Positions 10,262-17,584 of a stretch of 64,000 nucleotides of DNA are shown piece after piece. The DNA lies in contig NZ_RFFH01000004.1 of NCBI RefSeq assembly GCF_003696265.1, forward strand, positions 496,001 to 560,000. The letters are read 5' to 3'. Position 1 is the first letter of the stretch; the number at the start of each line of letters is the position of its first letter. The translations under genes and the position numbers were made by a program. Under the pieces are notes generated by a model that was not told the DNA's origin, did not search any database, and saw nothing but the letters and a program-made list of their open reading frames with translations. Source of the DNA: Nocardia stercoris. GTDB lineage: Bacteria; Actinomycetota; Actinomycetes; Mycobacteriales; Mycobacteriaceae.

Positions 10262-11317
10262 ATGTTTCGCAGTTCCCGGATCGCTTCCCGTCGCCGTACC
10301 CTCGCGGTCGCCCTCACCGCCGTCGCGGCTGTGACCCTGACCGCCTGCGGTGGTGGCGCCAGCGATTCCACCGCAGGCTCGGGCAGCTCGGTGGCGGACG
10401 GTAGCGGCGGCACCATCACGCTGGTCGGCTACTCGGTGGCCAAGGCCGGGTATGACGTGGTCGTTCCCGCGTTCAACCAGACCGACGCCGGCAAGGGCGT
10501 GCAGGTGCAGGCGTCCTACGGGCCGTCCGGTGACCAGTCTCGCAAGGTGAAGGACGGCGCCGACGCCGACGTGGTGAGCTTCTCGCTGGAGTCCGACGTC
10601 ACCCGCCTGGTGGACGCCGGTCTGGTCGACGCGGGCTGGAATGCGGACGCCACCAAGGGAATTCCGTTCTCCTCCGAGGTGGTCATCGCGGTCCGCAAGG
10701 GTAACCCGAAGGGCATCCACGACTGGGACGACCTGCTCAAGCCGGGCGTCCAGGTGGTGACCCCGAACCCGTTCAGCTCCGGTTCGGCGAAGTGGAACCT
10801 GCTCGCGCCCTACGCGGCCAAGAGCGACGGTGGCAAGAACCCGCAGGCGGGTCTGGACTACCTGAGCAAGCTGATCACCAAGGACCACATCACCGTGCAG
10901 CCGAAGTCGGGCCGCGAGGCCACCGACACCTTCCTGCAGGGCACCGGTGACGTGCTGATCAGCTACGAGAACGAGGCTCTGTTCTCCGAGCGCAAGGGCG
11001 ACGCGATCGAGCACTTCCTGCCGCCGACCACCTTCAAGATCGAGAACCCGGTCGCGGTGACCAAGAACGCCAAGAACCCCGGCAAGGCGACCGCCTTCCG
11101 CGACTTCCTCTACACCCCGGCCGGCCAGAAAGCCTTCGCGCAGGCCGGTTTCCGTCCCGTCGACCCGAAGACGGCCGCCGACTTCACCAAGGACTTCCCG
11201 GCGCCGCAGCAGCAGTGGACCATCGCGGACCTCGGCGGCTGGAAGAAGGTCGACAAGGACCTGTTCACCCCCGGCTCCGGCAGTATCGCTCAGCTGTACG
11301 ACGCCGCGACCAAGTAA
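10262..11317 (+). CDS. subI: Sulfate/thiosulfate ABC importer, substrate-binding lipoprotein
   Basis: The 351-residue product is a type II periplasmic-binding-like protein. It has a basic N-terminus (MFRSSRIASRRR), a hydrophobic stretch and a lipobox LTAC, with Cys at about residue 29. Family motifs include GYSVAKAGYDVVVPAFNQT, YGPSGDQSRKV, DADVVSFSLESDV and NPFSSGSAKWNLLAPY, all typical of sulfate-binding proteins. It captures sulfate outside the membrane for CysTWA. It is the first gene of subI-cysT-cysW-cysA, with an RBS GAAGGG before the ATG. Expression probably responds to sulfur supply through the 5' leader, which is inference. Confidence 0.95.
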   Translation: MFRSSRIASRRRTLAVALTAVAAVTLTACGGGASDSTAGSGSSVADGSGGTITLVGYSVAKAGYDVVVPAFNQTDAGKGVQVQASYGPSGDQSRKVKDGADADVVSFSLESDVTRLVDAGLVDAGWNADATKGIPFSSEVVIAVRKGNPKGIHDWDDLLKPGVQVVTPNPFSSGSAKWNLLAPYAAKSDGGKNPQAGLDYLSKLITKDHITVQPKSGREATDTFLQGTGDVLISYENEALFSERKGDAIEHFLPPTTFKIENPVAVTKNAKNPGKATAFRDFLYTPAGQKAFAQAGFRPVDPKTAADFTKDFPAPQQQWTIADLGGWKKVDKDLFTPGSGSIAQLYDAATK

Positions 11318-11351
11318 GAAGTGACGGCGCACACACGCGATACTCGATACC

Positions 11352-12338
11352 GTGACTGACAGCAGATCCGACGACGGGGCCCAGGTGGGCCCCGTCGCCG
11401 GTGATTCGACCGCCGTGGCCACCGACGGGGATGCGGTAGCCGTGCCCGCCGAACAGGATGCGATTGCCCCGCCCGCCGACGGCCACTCGGCAGCCGTGCC
11501 CGCCGACCGGGGTTCCGTCGCGCGTACGCCGGCCTGGCTGCGGTTCAGCGGCTCGGTCGGCCCGGTGGGCGTCGCGACGGCTGTGCTGTGGCTCAGCCTG
11601 ATCGTGCTGCTGCCGCTGGCCGCGCTGACCTACCACTCGTTCGACAACGGCTGGTCCGGATTCTGGAACGCGGTCTCCGCGCCCGCCGCCGTGGACACGC
11701 TGCGCGTGACGCTGCTGGTGTCGGTGGTCGTGGCCCTGCTCAACATCGTGATGGGTACCTTGATCGCCTGGGTGCTGGTCCGTGACGAGTTCCCGGGCAA
11801 GAGCATCGTGAACTCGCTGATCGATCTGCCGTTCGCGCTGCCCACCATCGTGGCCAGCATCGTGCTGCTGGCGCTGTACGGCCCGCAGAGTCCGATCGGC
11901 GTGCACCTGAATGCCACGCAGCCCGGTGTGGTGGTGGCGCTGGCCTTCGTCACGCTGCCGTTCGTGGTGCGGTCGGTGCAGCCGGTGCTGATGGAGGCCG
12001 ACAAGGAGGTCGAGCAGGCGGCCGCGTCGCTGGGCGCGGACAACTTCACCGTCTTCCGGCGGATCGTGTTCCCGACCCTCGCGCCGGCCGTCATCTCCGG
12101 TGGCGGCCTGGCGTTCGCCCGCGCGATCGGTGAGTACGGCTCGGTCGTGTTGATCGGCGGCAACATCCCGCACAAGACGCAGATGGCCTCGCAGTACATC
12201 CAGCAGCAGATCGAGGTCGACCGGCCGGTGAACGCGGCCGCGGTTTCGGTTGTGCTGCTGCTGATCTCGTTCGCCACGCTGGTGGTGTTGCGCCTGATCT
12301 CGGATCGGACCGCCCGGAAGGAGACTGCGGCGCGATGA
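11352..12338 (+). CDS. cysT: Sulfate ABC importer permease CysT
   Basis: The 328-residue protein has six membrane spans. The permease EAA-like loop is around EQAAASLGADNFTVFRRIVFP (about residues 224-244). Motifs IDLPFALPTIVASIVLLALY and GLAFARAIGEYGSVVLIGGN identify the CysT/CysU family. The first 55 residues are an unusual Ala/Asp/Pro-rich cytoplasmic extension with a loosely repeated AVPA-D pattern; this makes the protein longer than its family norm of about 275-290. The stop overlaps the cysW start (ATGA). Confidence 0.94.
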   Translation: MTDSRSDDGAQVGPVAGDSTAVATDGDAVAVPAEQDAIAPPADGHSAAVPADRGSVARTPAWLRFSGSVGPVGVATAVLWLSLIVLLPLAALTYHSFDNGWSGFWNAVSAPAAVDTLRVTLLVSVVVALLNIVMGTLIAWVLVRDEFPGKSIVNSLIDLPFALPTIVASIVLLALYGPQSPIGVHLNATQPGVVVALAFVTLPFVVRSVQPVLMEADKEVEQAAASLGADNFTVFRRIVFPTLAPAVISGGGLAFARAIGEYGSVVLIGGNIPHKTQMASQYIQQQIEVDRPVNAAAVSVVLLLISFATLVVLRLISDRTARKETAAR

Positions 12339-13144
12339 AGCTCTCCGCACCCACTCGGATCTCGCTGCGCTTGATCGCGCTGGGCTATCTGGTGCTGCTG
12401 CTGGTCGCACCGCTGGTGATCATCATGTGGCGCAGTTTCGAGCACGGGATCGGCGCGTTCGTGAACTCGATCACGACGCCGGCCGCGATCTCGGCGCTCG
12501 ACCTCTCGCTGCTGATCATCGCGATCGTGGTGCCGATCAACGTGGTGTTCGGTGTGGTCACCGCGCTCGCGCTGGCGCGCGGCCGGTTCCCGGGCCGGAC
12601 CCTGCTGCAGGGCGTGGTGGATCTGCCGTTCGCGGTGTCGCCGGTGGTGGTCGGTGTGGCGCTGATCCTGCTGTGGGGCGCGCACGGCTGGTTCGGTGGC
12701 GTCGAGAACCTCGGGTTCAAGGTGATCTTCGGTTTGCCGGGCATGGTGCTGGCCACCATCTTCGTGACGCTGCCGTTCGTGGTCAGCGAGGTGGTGCCGG
12801 TGCTGCACGAGATCGGTGACGATCAGGAGCAGGCCGCCGCGACCCTCGGTGCGTCGAGTTGGCAGACGTTCTGGCGGATCACGCTGCCCTCGATCCGCTG
12901 GGGCCTGACCTACGGCGTGGTGCTCACCGTGGCTCGCGCGCTCGGCGAGTTCGGTGCGGTGATCATGGTGTCCTCGGGTCTGCCGGGCATCTCGCAGACG
13001 CTGACCCTGCTCGTGCACGGTCGATACACCAACGACCACAACACCTTCGGCGCCTATTGTGCGGCGACCCTGCTGATGGCCCTCGGGCTGCTCACTCTTC
13101 TGCTGATGACCGTCCTCGACCGCAAGCGGGGTTCTGCCAAATGA
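12335..13144 (+). CDS. cysW: Sulfate ABC importer permease CysW
   Basis: The 269-residue permease has six membrane segments and the loop [21 protein letters not shown] for coupling to the ATPase. [21 protein letters not shown] and [19 protein letters not shown] are CysW signatures. It pairs with CysT to form the channel. It overlaps cysT and cysA by ATGA at both ends, so the four-gene operon is translationally coupled. Confidence 0.94.
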   Translation: MKLSAPTRISLRLIALGYLVLLLVAPLVIIMWRSFEHGIGAFVNSITTPAAISALDLSLLIIAIVVPINVVFGVVTALALARGRFPGRTLLQGVVDLPFAVSPVVVGVALILLWGAHGWFGGVENLGFKVIFGLPGMVLATIFVTLPFVVSEVVPVLHEIGDDQEQAAATLGASSWQTFWRITLPSIRWGLTYGVVLTVARALGEFGAVIMVSSGLPGISQTLTLLVHGRYTNDHNTFGAYCAATLLMALGLLTLLLMTVLDRKRGSAK

Positions 13145-14136
13145 TCACTGTGACCGACGCGAACAAGCGTTACGGCACCTTCGCGGCGCTGGACAACGTC
13201 AGCCTGGAGATCCGGCCGGGTGAGCTGACCGCGCTGCTCGGGCCGTCGGGTTCGGGCAAGTCGACGCTGCTGCGTTCGATCGCCGGGCTGGAGACCCTGG
13301 ACTCGGGCGTCGTCACCATCTCCGGCCGGGACGTGACCGGTGTCCCGCCGCAGAAGCGCGATATCGGCTTCGTGTTCCAGCACTATGCCGCGTTCAAGCA
13401 CATGACGGTCCGCGACAACGTGGCGTTCGGGCTGACGATCCGCAAGCGGCCCAAGAACGAGATCAGCAAGCGGGTCGACGAGCTGCTGGGCATCGTGGGT
13501 CTGGACGGTTTCCAGCACCGGTATCCGGCGCAGCTGTCCGGTGGGCAGCGGCAGCGCATGGCGCTGGCCCGCGCGCTGGCGGTGGACCCGCAGGTGCTGT
13601 TGCTGGACGAGCCGTTCGGCGCGCTGGACGCGAAGGTGCGCCACGATCTGCGCACCTGGTTGCGCCGGCTGCACGACGAGGTGCACGTGACGACCGTGCT
13701 GGTCACCCACGATCAGGAGGAGGCGCTCGACGTCGCCGACAAGATCGCGGTCATGAACCGGGGCCGGATCGAGCAGTACGGCACGCCCGAGGACGTCTAC
13801 GACCGGCCGGCGAACGACTTCGTCATGTCGTTCCTGGGTTCGGTGGCGAAGCTGAACGGGCATCTGGTGCGCCCGCACGACATCCGGATCGGCCGGGACC
13901 CGGCGATGACGCTGGCGGCCGACGAGGGCACCGCGGAGTCGGCGGGTGTCACCCGGGCGACCGTCGAGCGGGTCGTGCGGCTCGGTTTCGAGGTGCGGCT
14001 GGAGTTGCGCAACGCCGCGACCGGTGATCTGTTCACCGCGCAGGTGACCCGCGGTGACGCGGAAGCGCTGAAGCTGAACGAGGGGGAGACCGTGTACGCG
14101 CGGGCGACCCGGATTCCGGAACTGCCGACGGCGTGA
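13141..14136 (+). CDS. cysA: Sulfate ABC importer ATPase CysA
   Basis: The product is 331 residues from the ATG overlapping the cysW stop. Walker A is GPSGSGKST, the signature motif is LSGGQRQRM, Walker B is [12 protein letters not shown] and the H-loop is VTHD. A TOBE-like C-terminal domain follows (about residues 235-331, [13 protein letters not shown] onward). It hydrolyses ATP to drive sulfate uptake through CysTW. A hairpin directly after the stop probably ends the operon. Confidence 0.96.
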   Translation: MITVTDANKRYGTFAALDNVSLEIRPGELTALLGPSGSGKSTLLRSIAGLETLDSGVVTISGRDVTGVPPQKRDIGFVFQHYAAFKHMTVRDNVAFGLTIRKRPKNEISKRVDELLGIVGLDGFQHRYPAQLSGGQRQRMALARALAVDPQVLLLDEPFGALDAKVRHDLRTWLRRLHDEVHVTTVLVTHDQEEALDVADKIAVMNRGRIEQYGTPEDVYDRPANDFVMSFLGSVAKLNGHLVRPHDIRIGRDPAMTLAADEGTAESAGVTRATVERVVRLGFEVRLELRNAATGDLFTAQVTRGDAEALKLNEGETVYARATRIPELPTA

Positions 14137-14155
14137 CCGGGCGGATATTGCCCGG
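14137..14155 (+). terminator. Hairpin after cysA
   Basis: Arms CCGGGC (14137-14142) and GCCCGG (14150-14155) enclose a 7-base loop and begin at the base after the cysA stop. There is no T-tract, which is usual for actinobacterial terminators. Confidence 0.5.
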
Positions 14156-14517
14156 ATTCGGCGTGTCGCCGGGGCACCGCGGATAGGGTGACCCCGTCTC
14201 GAGCGGGTGGTTTGCCGGCGGTGTTCCGGCGCGGCCGGGCCGGTTCGGCCGTCGGCTGCGCACGATTCGCTGTGCGAGCCCTCGTGGCGCGGGCTTCGGT
14301 CGACGGATGCCCAGGTGGGACGACGGGTCCTCGGTGAATTGTGACGCCCGTCATAATCACCGTCGAGGGTGACGATCGGCGCTCCGACCGGCCTTTCCTG
14401 GGCGTACCGGCGGGTAACCAGACGCGCCGCGAACACTGCCCCGCGCGCCTATTGACGTAACCCCGCGTTGGTGTAACCATGAAACACAGTTACTCAACGG
14501 AAGGGATGGGACCGACG
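14156..14517. other. Intergenic region before the diiron oxygenase gene
   Basis: No gene is seen. A candidate promoter has TTGACG at 14452-14457, a 16-base spacer and TAACCA at 14474-14479. The pentamer GTAAC recurs at about 14414, 14456 and 14473, with its complement GTTAC at about 14488. This could mark a regulator site, but no regulator is next to it. The AAGGG before the ATG at 14518 is the ribosome site. Confidence 0.35.
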
Positions 14518-15537
14518 ATGACGTCTGTCGCTCCGGAGTCCGATCTGGACCCGATTGTCGAAGAGGCTATGCAGTACGCGGGCAAGCTGATGCTCCTGTC
14601 CGAAGGCTCGGTGAACAAGCACTTCGACCCGTTCGAGGACATCGATTGGGACAACCCCGACTTCGATGCCGACACCAAGCCCGAGCGCTGGATCCTGCCC
14701 GAGTCGGCCGACCCGCTGGGCCGCCACCCGTGGTACCGGGCGCTGACCGACGCGCAGAAGATCGCCATCGGCAAGTACCGCCAGTCCAACATCGCCAAGG
14801 TCGGCCTGCAGTTCGAGTCGATCCTCATCGTCGGCATGGTCAACTACACCGCGTTCAAGGTCGCCAACGGCGACAAGGAATTCCGGTACTGCAGCCACGA
14901 GATGGGTGAGGAGATCAACCACACCCAGATGTTCCAGGAGATGGTCAACCGCATCGGCGACGACGTGCCCGGCATGGGCCCGCTCACCAAGCTGATCCGG
15001 TTCGTGGCCCTGCCGGTCGCCAACGCCTTCCCCAACTTCTTCTTCATGGCCGTGCTGGCCGGCGAAGAGCCGATCGACCACATCCAGAAGGACATCCTGC
15101 GCTCGGGTGAGGAGATCCACCCGATCATGCGCGGCGTCATGTCCATCCACGTGGCCGAGGAAGCCCGCCACATCTCCTTCGCGCACGAGTACCTCAAGCA
15201 CCACGTGCCCGCGACCGGCAAGCTGAACCAGTTCGGCCTGTCGCTGATGATGCCGATCATCATGTTCATCCTGGGCCGGTCCATCGCGACCCCGCCGCGG
15301 AAGTTCTTCGACGAGTTCGGCATTCCGGACTCGGTGCGCAAGGAGCTGTTCTACGGCTCCAAGGAGGCCAAGCAGGTCTTCGCCGACTACTTCGTCGACG
15401 TGCGGGCCTTGGCCAAGGAGCTGCGCCTGATGAACCCGGTCTCGAAGGCGATCTGGAAGCTGCTGGGCATCGACGGCCCGTCCAGCCGGTACCGCTCGGA
15501 GCCGATTCGTTCCGCGCTCCACAACAAGGTCGCCTGA
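14518..15537 (+). CDS. AurF-type diiron oxygenase
   Basis: The 339-residue protein matches the p-aminobenzoate N-oxygenase (AurF) family. All seven expected diiron ligands can be placed: E100 (GLQFES), E132 and H135 (EEINH), E183 or E184 (AGEEP), H211, E215 and H218 (HVAEEARH). AurF relatives oxidise aryl-amines to nitro compounds or act on other small substrates; the substrate here cannot be read from sequence. The ATG at 14518 has a good RBS; in-frame ATGs at 14479 and 14506 are less likely. The next gene, 48 bases on, encodes a ferredoxin and reductase fusion and is a plausible electron donor. Together they look like a two-gene oxygenase unit. Confidence 0.9.
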   Translation: MTSVAPESDLDPIVEEAMQYAGKLMLLSEGSVNKHFDPFEDIDWDNPDFDADTKPERWILPESADPLGRHPWYRALTDAQKIAIGKYRQSNIAKVGLQFESILIVGMVNYTAFKVANGDKEFRYCSHEMGEEINHTQMFQEMVNRIGDDVPGMGPLTKLIRFVALPVANAFPNFFFMAVLAGEEPIDHIQKDILRSGEEIHPIMRGVMSIHVAEEARHISFAHEYLKHHVPATGKLNQFGLSLMMPIIMFILGRSIATPPRKFFDEFGIPDSVRKELFYGSKEAKQVFADYFVDVRALAKELRLMNPVSKAIWKLLGIDGPSSRYRSEPIRSALHNKVA

Positions 15538-15585
15538 CCTACCCCGTCAGTCCAGCCAGTCCCCTGAGAGTGAGGTACGCGTACA

Positions 15586-17160
15586 GTGCCGTACGTCGTC
15601 ACACAGTCCTGCTGCAGCGATGCTTCGTGCGTGTACGCCTGCCCGGTCAACTGCATCCACCCCACGCCCGACGAGCCCGATTTCCGTACCGCCGAGATGC
15701 TGTACGTGGACCCGCAGGCCTGTGTCGACTGTGGTGCGTGCGCGACCGCGTGTCCGGTCGACGCGATCGTGTCGTCCAAGCGGCTGACCGAGCAGCAGTT
15801 GCCGTTCATCGAGATCAACGCCGACTTCTACCGGCAGGAGCGGCCGCGCCCGACGCTGGCGCGTCCGATTCCGCCGGCCGAGGTGGTCGGTGGGCCGCTG
15901 CGCGTGGCCGTCGTGGGTTCCGGCCCGTCGGCGATGTACGCCGCCGACGAGCTGCTGACCCAGCCGGGCGTCACCGTCACCATGTTCGACAAGCTGCCGG
16001 TGCCCTACGGTCTGGCCCGGCACGGTGTCGCGCCCGACCACACCAAGACGCGTAAGGTCAGCGACCTGTTCGACGTCATCGCGGCGCAGCCCGGGTTCGG
16101 TACCTACCTCAATGTGGCTGTCGGCGAGCATGTTTCGCACGATGAGCTGCTGGCCCACTTCAACGCGGTGATCTACGCGGTGGGTGCCTCCAGCGACCGC
16201 AAGCTCGGGGTTGCGGGCGAGGGCCTGGACGGCAGCATCTCGGCCACCGAGTTCGTCGCCTGGTACAACGGGCACCCCGATCAGGCCGGCCGGTCCTTCG
16301 ACCTGTCCCAGCCGCGCGTGGTCATCGTCGGCAACGGCAACGTGGCGCTGGACGTCGCCCGGATCCTGACCATGGACCCGGAGGAGCTGGCCGGTACCGA
16401 CGTGTCCGCCGAGGCGCTGGAGGCGTTGCGGCGTAGCCAGGTTCGCGAGGTGGTCGTCGTCGGCCGCCGCGGCCCGGCCGAATCCGCGTTCACCGTGCCG
16501 GAATTCATCGGCCTGCTCGGCTCCGACCTGGACATCGCCGTGGAAGGCGATGTGCCCGAGCCCGATTCGAGCATGCCGCAGAAGGTGGAGCACAAGTTGC
16601 GCCTGCTGCGCGCGGTCGCCGACCGCCCGGTACTGGGTCGCAAGCGGATCGTGTTCCGCTACCTGTCCTCGCCGACCGCGATCCTGGGTAACGACCACGT
16701 GACCGGGATCGAACTGGCGCGCAACACCTTGGAGGCCGGTTCGGACGGCGTCCTGCGCGCGATCCCGACCGGCGAGACCGAGGTGCTGGACGCGGGCCTG
16801 GTGCTGACCTCGGTCGGTTACCGCGGCGTCGCGGTGCCGGGCGTGCCGTTCGACGAGCAGGCCGGCGTCATCCCGAACGTCGAGGGCCGGATCCTGGACG
16901 AGGTCGACGGGTCGGTCGTGCAGGGCGCCTATGTCACCGGCTGGATCAAGCGCGGGCCGACCGGGTTCATCGGCACGAACAAGTCGTGTGCGCAGCAGAC
17001 GGTGCGTCAGCTGGTCGACGATTTCAATGCGGGCCGGTTGCAAACACCCGCGCGGGATGCCGCCGATTTCGACCGATTGGTCACACGGCGGCAGCCGGAA
17101 GCGCTGCGCAGTGGTGCCACGGTGCCGAAGTCGAAGTGGCGGTTGAAGCTGCTCGCGTAG
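15586..17160 (+). CDS. Ferredoxin/ferredoxin-NADP reductase fusion (FprB-like)
   Basis: The 524-residue protein has an N-terminal bacterial ferredoxin domain (residues 1-70) with motifs SCVYACPVNC and CVDCGACATACPVDAI for iron-sulfur clusters. An adrenodoxin-reductase-type flavoprotein follows: FAD fold VVGSGPSAMYAADEL at about 108, NADP fold VVIVGNGNVALDVARIL at about 246, and the C-terminal motif GWIKRGPTGFIGTNK. It moves electrons from NADPH through FAD to its own clusters. M. tuberculosis FprB has the same architecture. Immediate linkage to the diiron oxygenase suggests it supplies that enzyme. It starts at a GTG. Confidence 0.93.
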   Translation: MPYVVTQSCCSDASCVYACPVNCIHPTPDEPDFRTAEMLYVDPQACVDCGACATACPVDAIVSSKRLTEQQLPFIEINADFYRQERPRPTLARPIPPAEVVGGPLRVAVVGSGPSAMYAADELLTQPGVTVTMFDKLPVPYGLARHGVAPDHTKTRKVSDLFDVIAAQPGFGTYLNVAVGEHVSHDELLAHFNAVIYAVGASSDRKLGVAGEGLDGSISATEFVAWYNGHPDQAGRSFDLSQPRVVIVGNGNVALDVARILTMDPEELAGTDVSAEALEALRRSQVREVVVVGRRGPAESAFTVPEFIGLLGSDLDIAVEGDVPEPDSSMPQKVEHKLRLLRAVADRPVLGRKRIVFRYLSSPTAILGNDHVTGIELARNTLEAGSDGVLRAIPTGETEVLDAGLVLTSVGYRGVAVPGVPFDEQAGVIPNVEGRILDEVDGSVVQGAYVTGWIKRGPTGFIGTNKSCAQQTVRQLVDDFNAGRLQTPARDAADFDRLVTRRQPEALRSGATVPKSKWRLKLLA

Positions 17161-17176
17161 TAGTACCGCGAATGCC

Positions 17177-17209
17177 GAACGGCGGTGGTCCACTGGACCG
17201 CCGCCGTTC
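17177..17209 (+). terminator. Strong hairpin after the reductase gene
   Basis: Arms of 15 bases (17177-17191 and 17195-17209, GAACGGCGG...CCGCCGTTC) with one G-U pair enclose a 3-base loop ACT. A T-rich stretch (TCGTTATTGTCC) follows. It lies 17 bases after the stop. Confidence 0.8.
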
Positions 17210-17584
17210 GTCGTTATTGTCCCTATTGGCCGAATGGTGTGGGGTGGGCGGCCGTCGCGTGGTGTTCGATAGCGCCCGAATCCGATTCATGCTGCGGATA
17301 GTTCTTTCATGTACCACGAACCGGTCGGTATTCGGTCGGTAATTACTGGGCGGTAGCCGGGGTATCGATGTGCTATCTGAATTAATGCATGCCTTTTTCC
17401 TTTTATTCGACCTGGTCACCGATTAACCTGCGGAAATGGCACGGCAATTGCTGGGTTGAAAGTTTTTCTCCGGATTCGCCATTCGAGATCGCGGTATGGC
17501 GGCTAACCTGTGTTCGCTGTTTGGTAAACGACCGCGACCACCTCGTACGCCAACCTGGGGCCGTGGTCTCGGTGCGTTGACGGG
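17210..17584. other. AT-richer intergenic region upstream of the Hsp70-like gene
   Basis: By eye this stretch is clearly less GC-rich than its surroundings (for example 17370-17410). Short open frames occur on both strands but none has a convincing start or family. It probably holds the promoter of the Hsp70-like gene; I cannot point to a definite box. Confidence 0.4.

Noticed and set aside
15547..17193. 548-codon open frame antisense to the ferredoxin/reductase gene
   Set aside because: It is a shadow of a well-supported gene; no motifs are seen.
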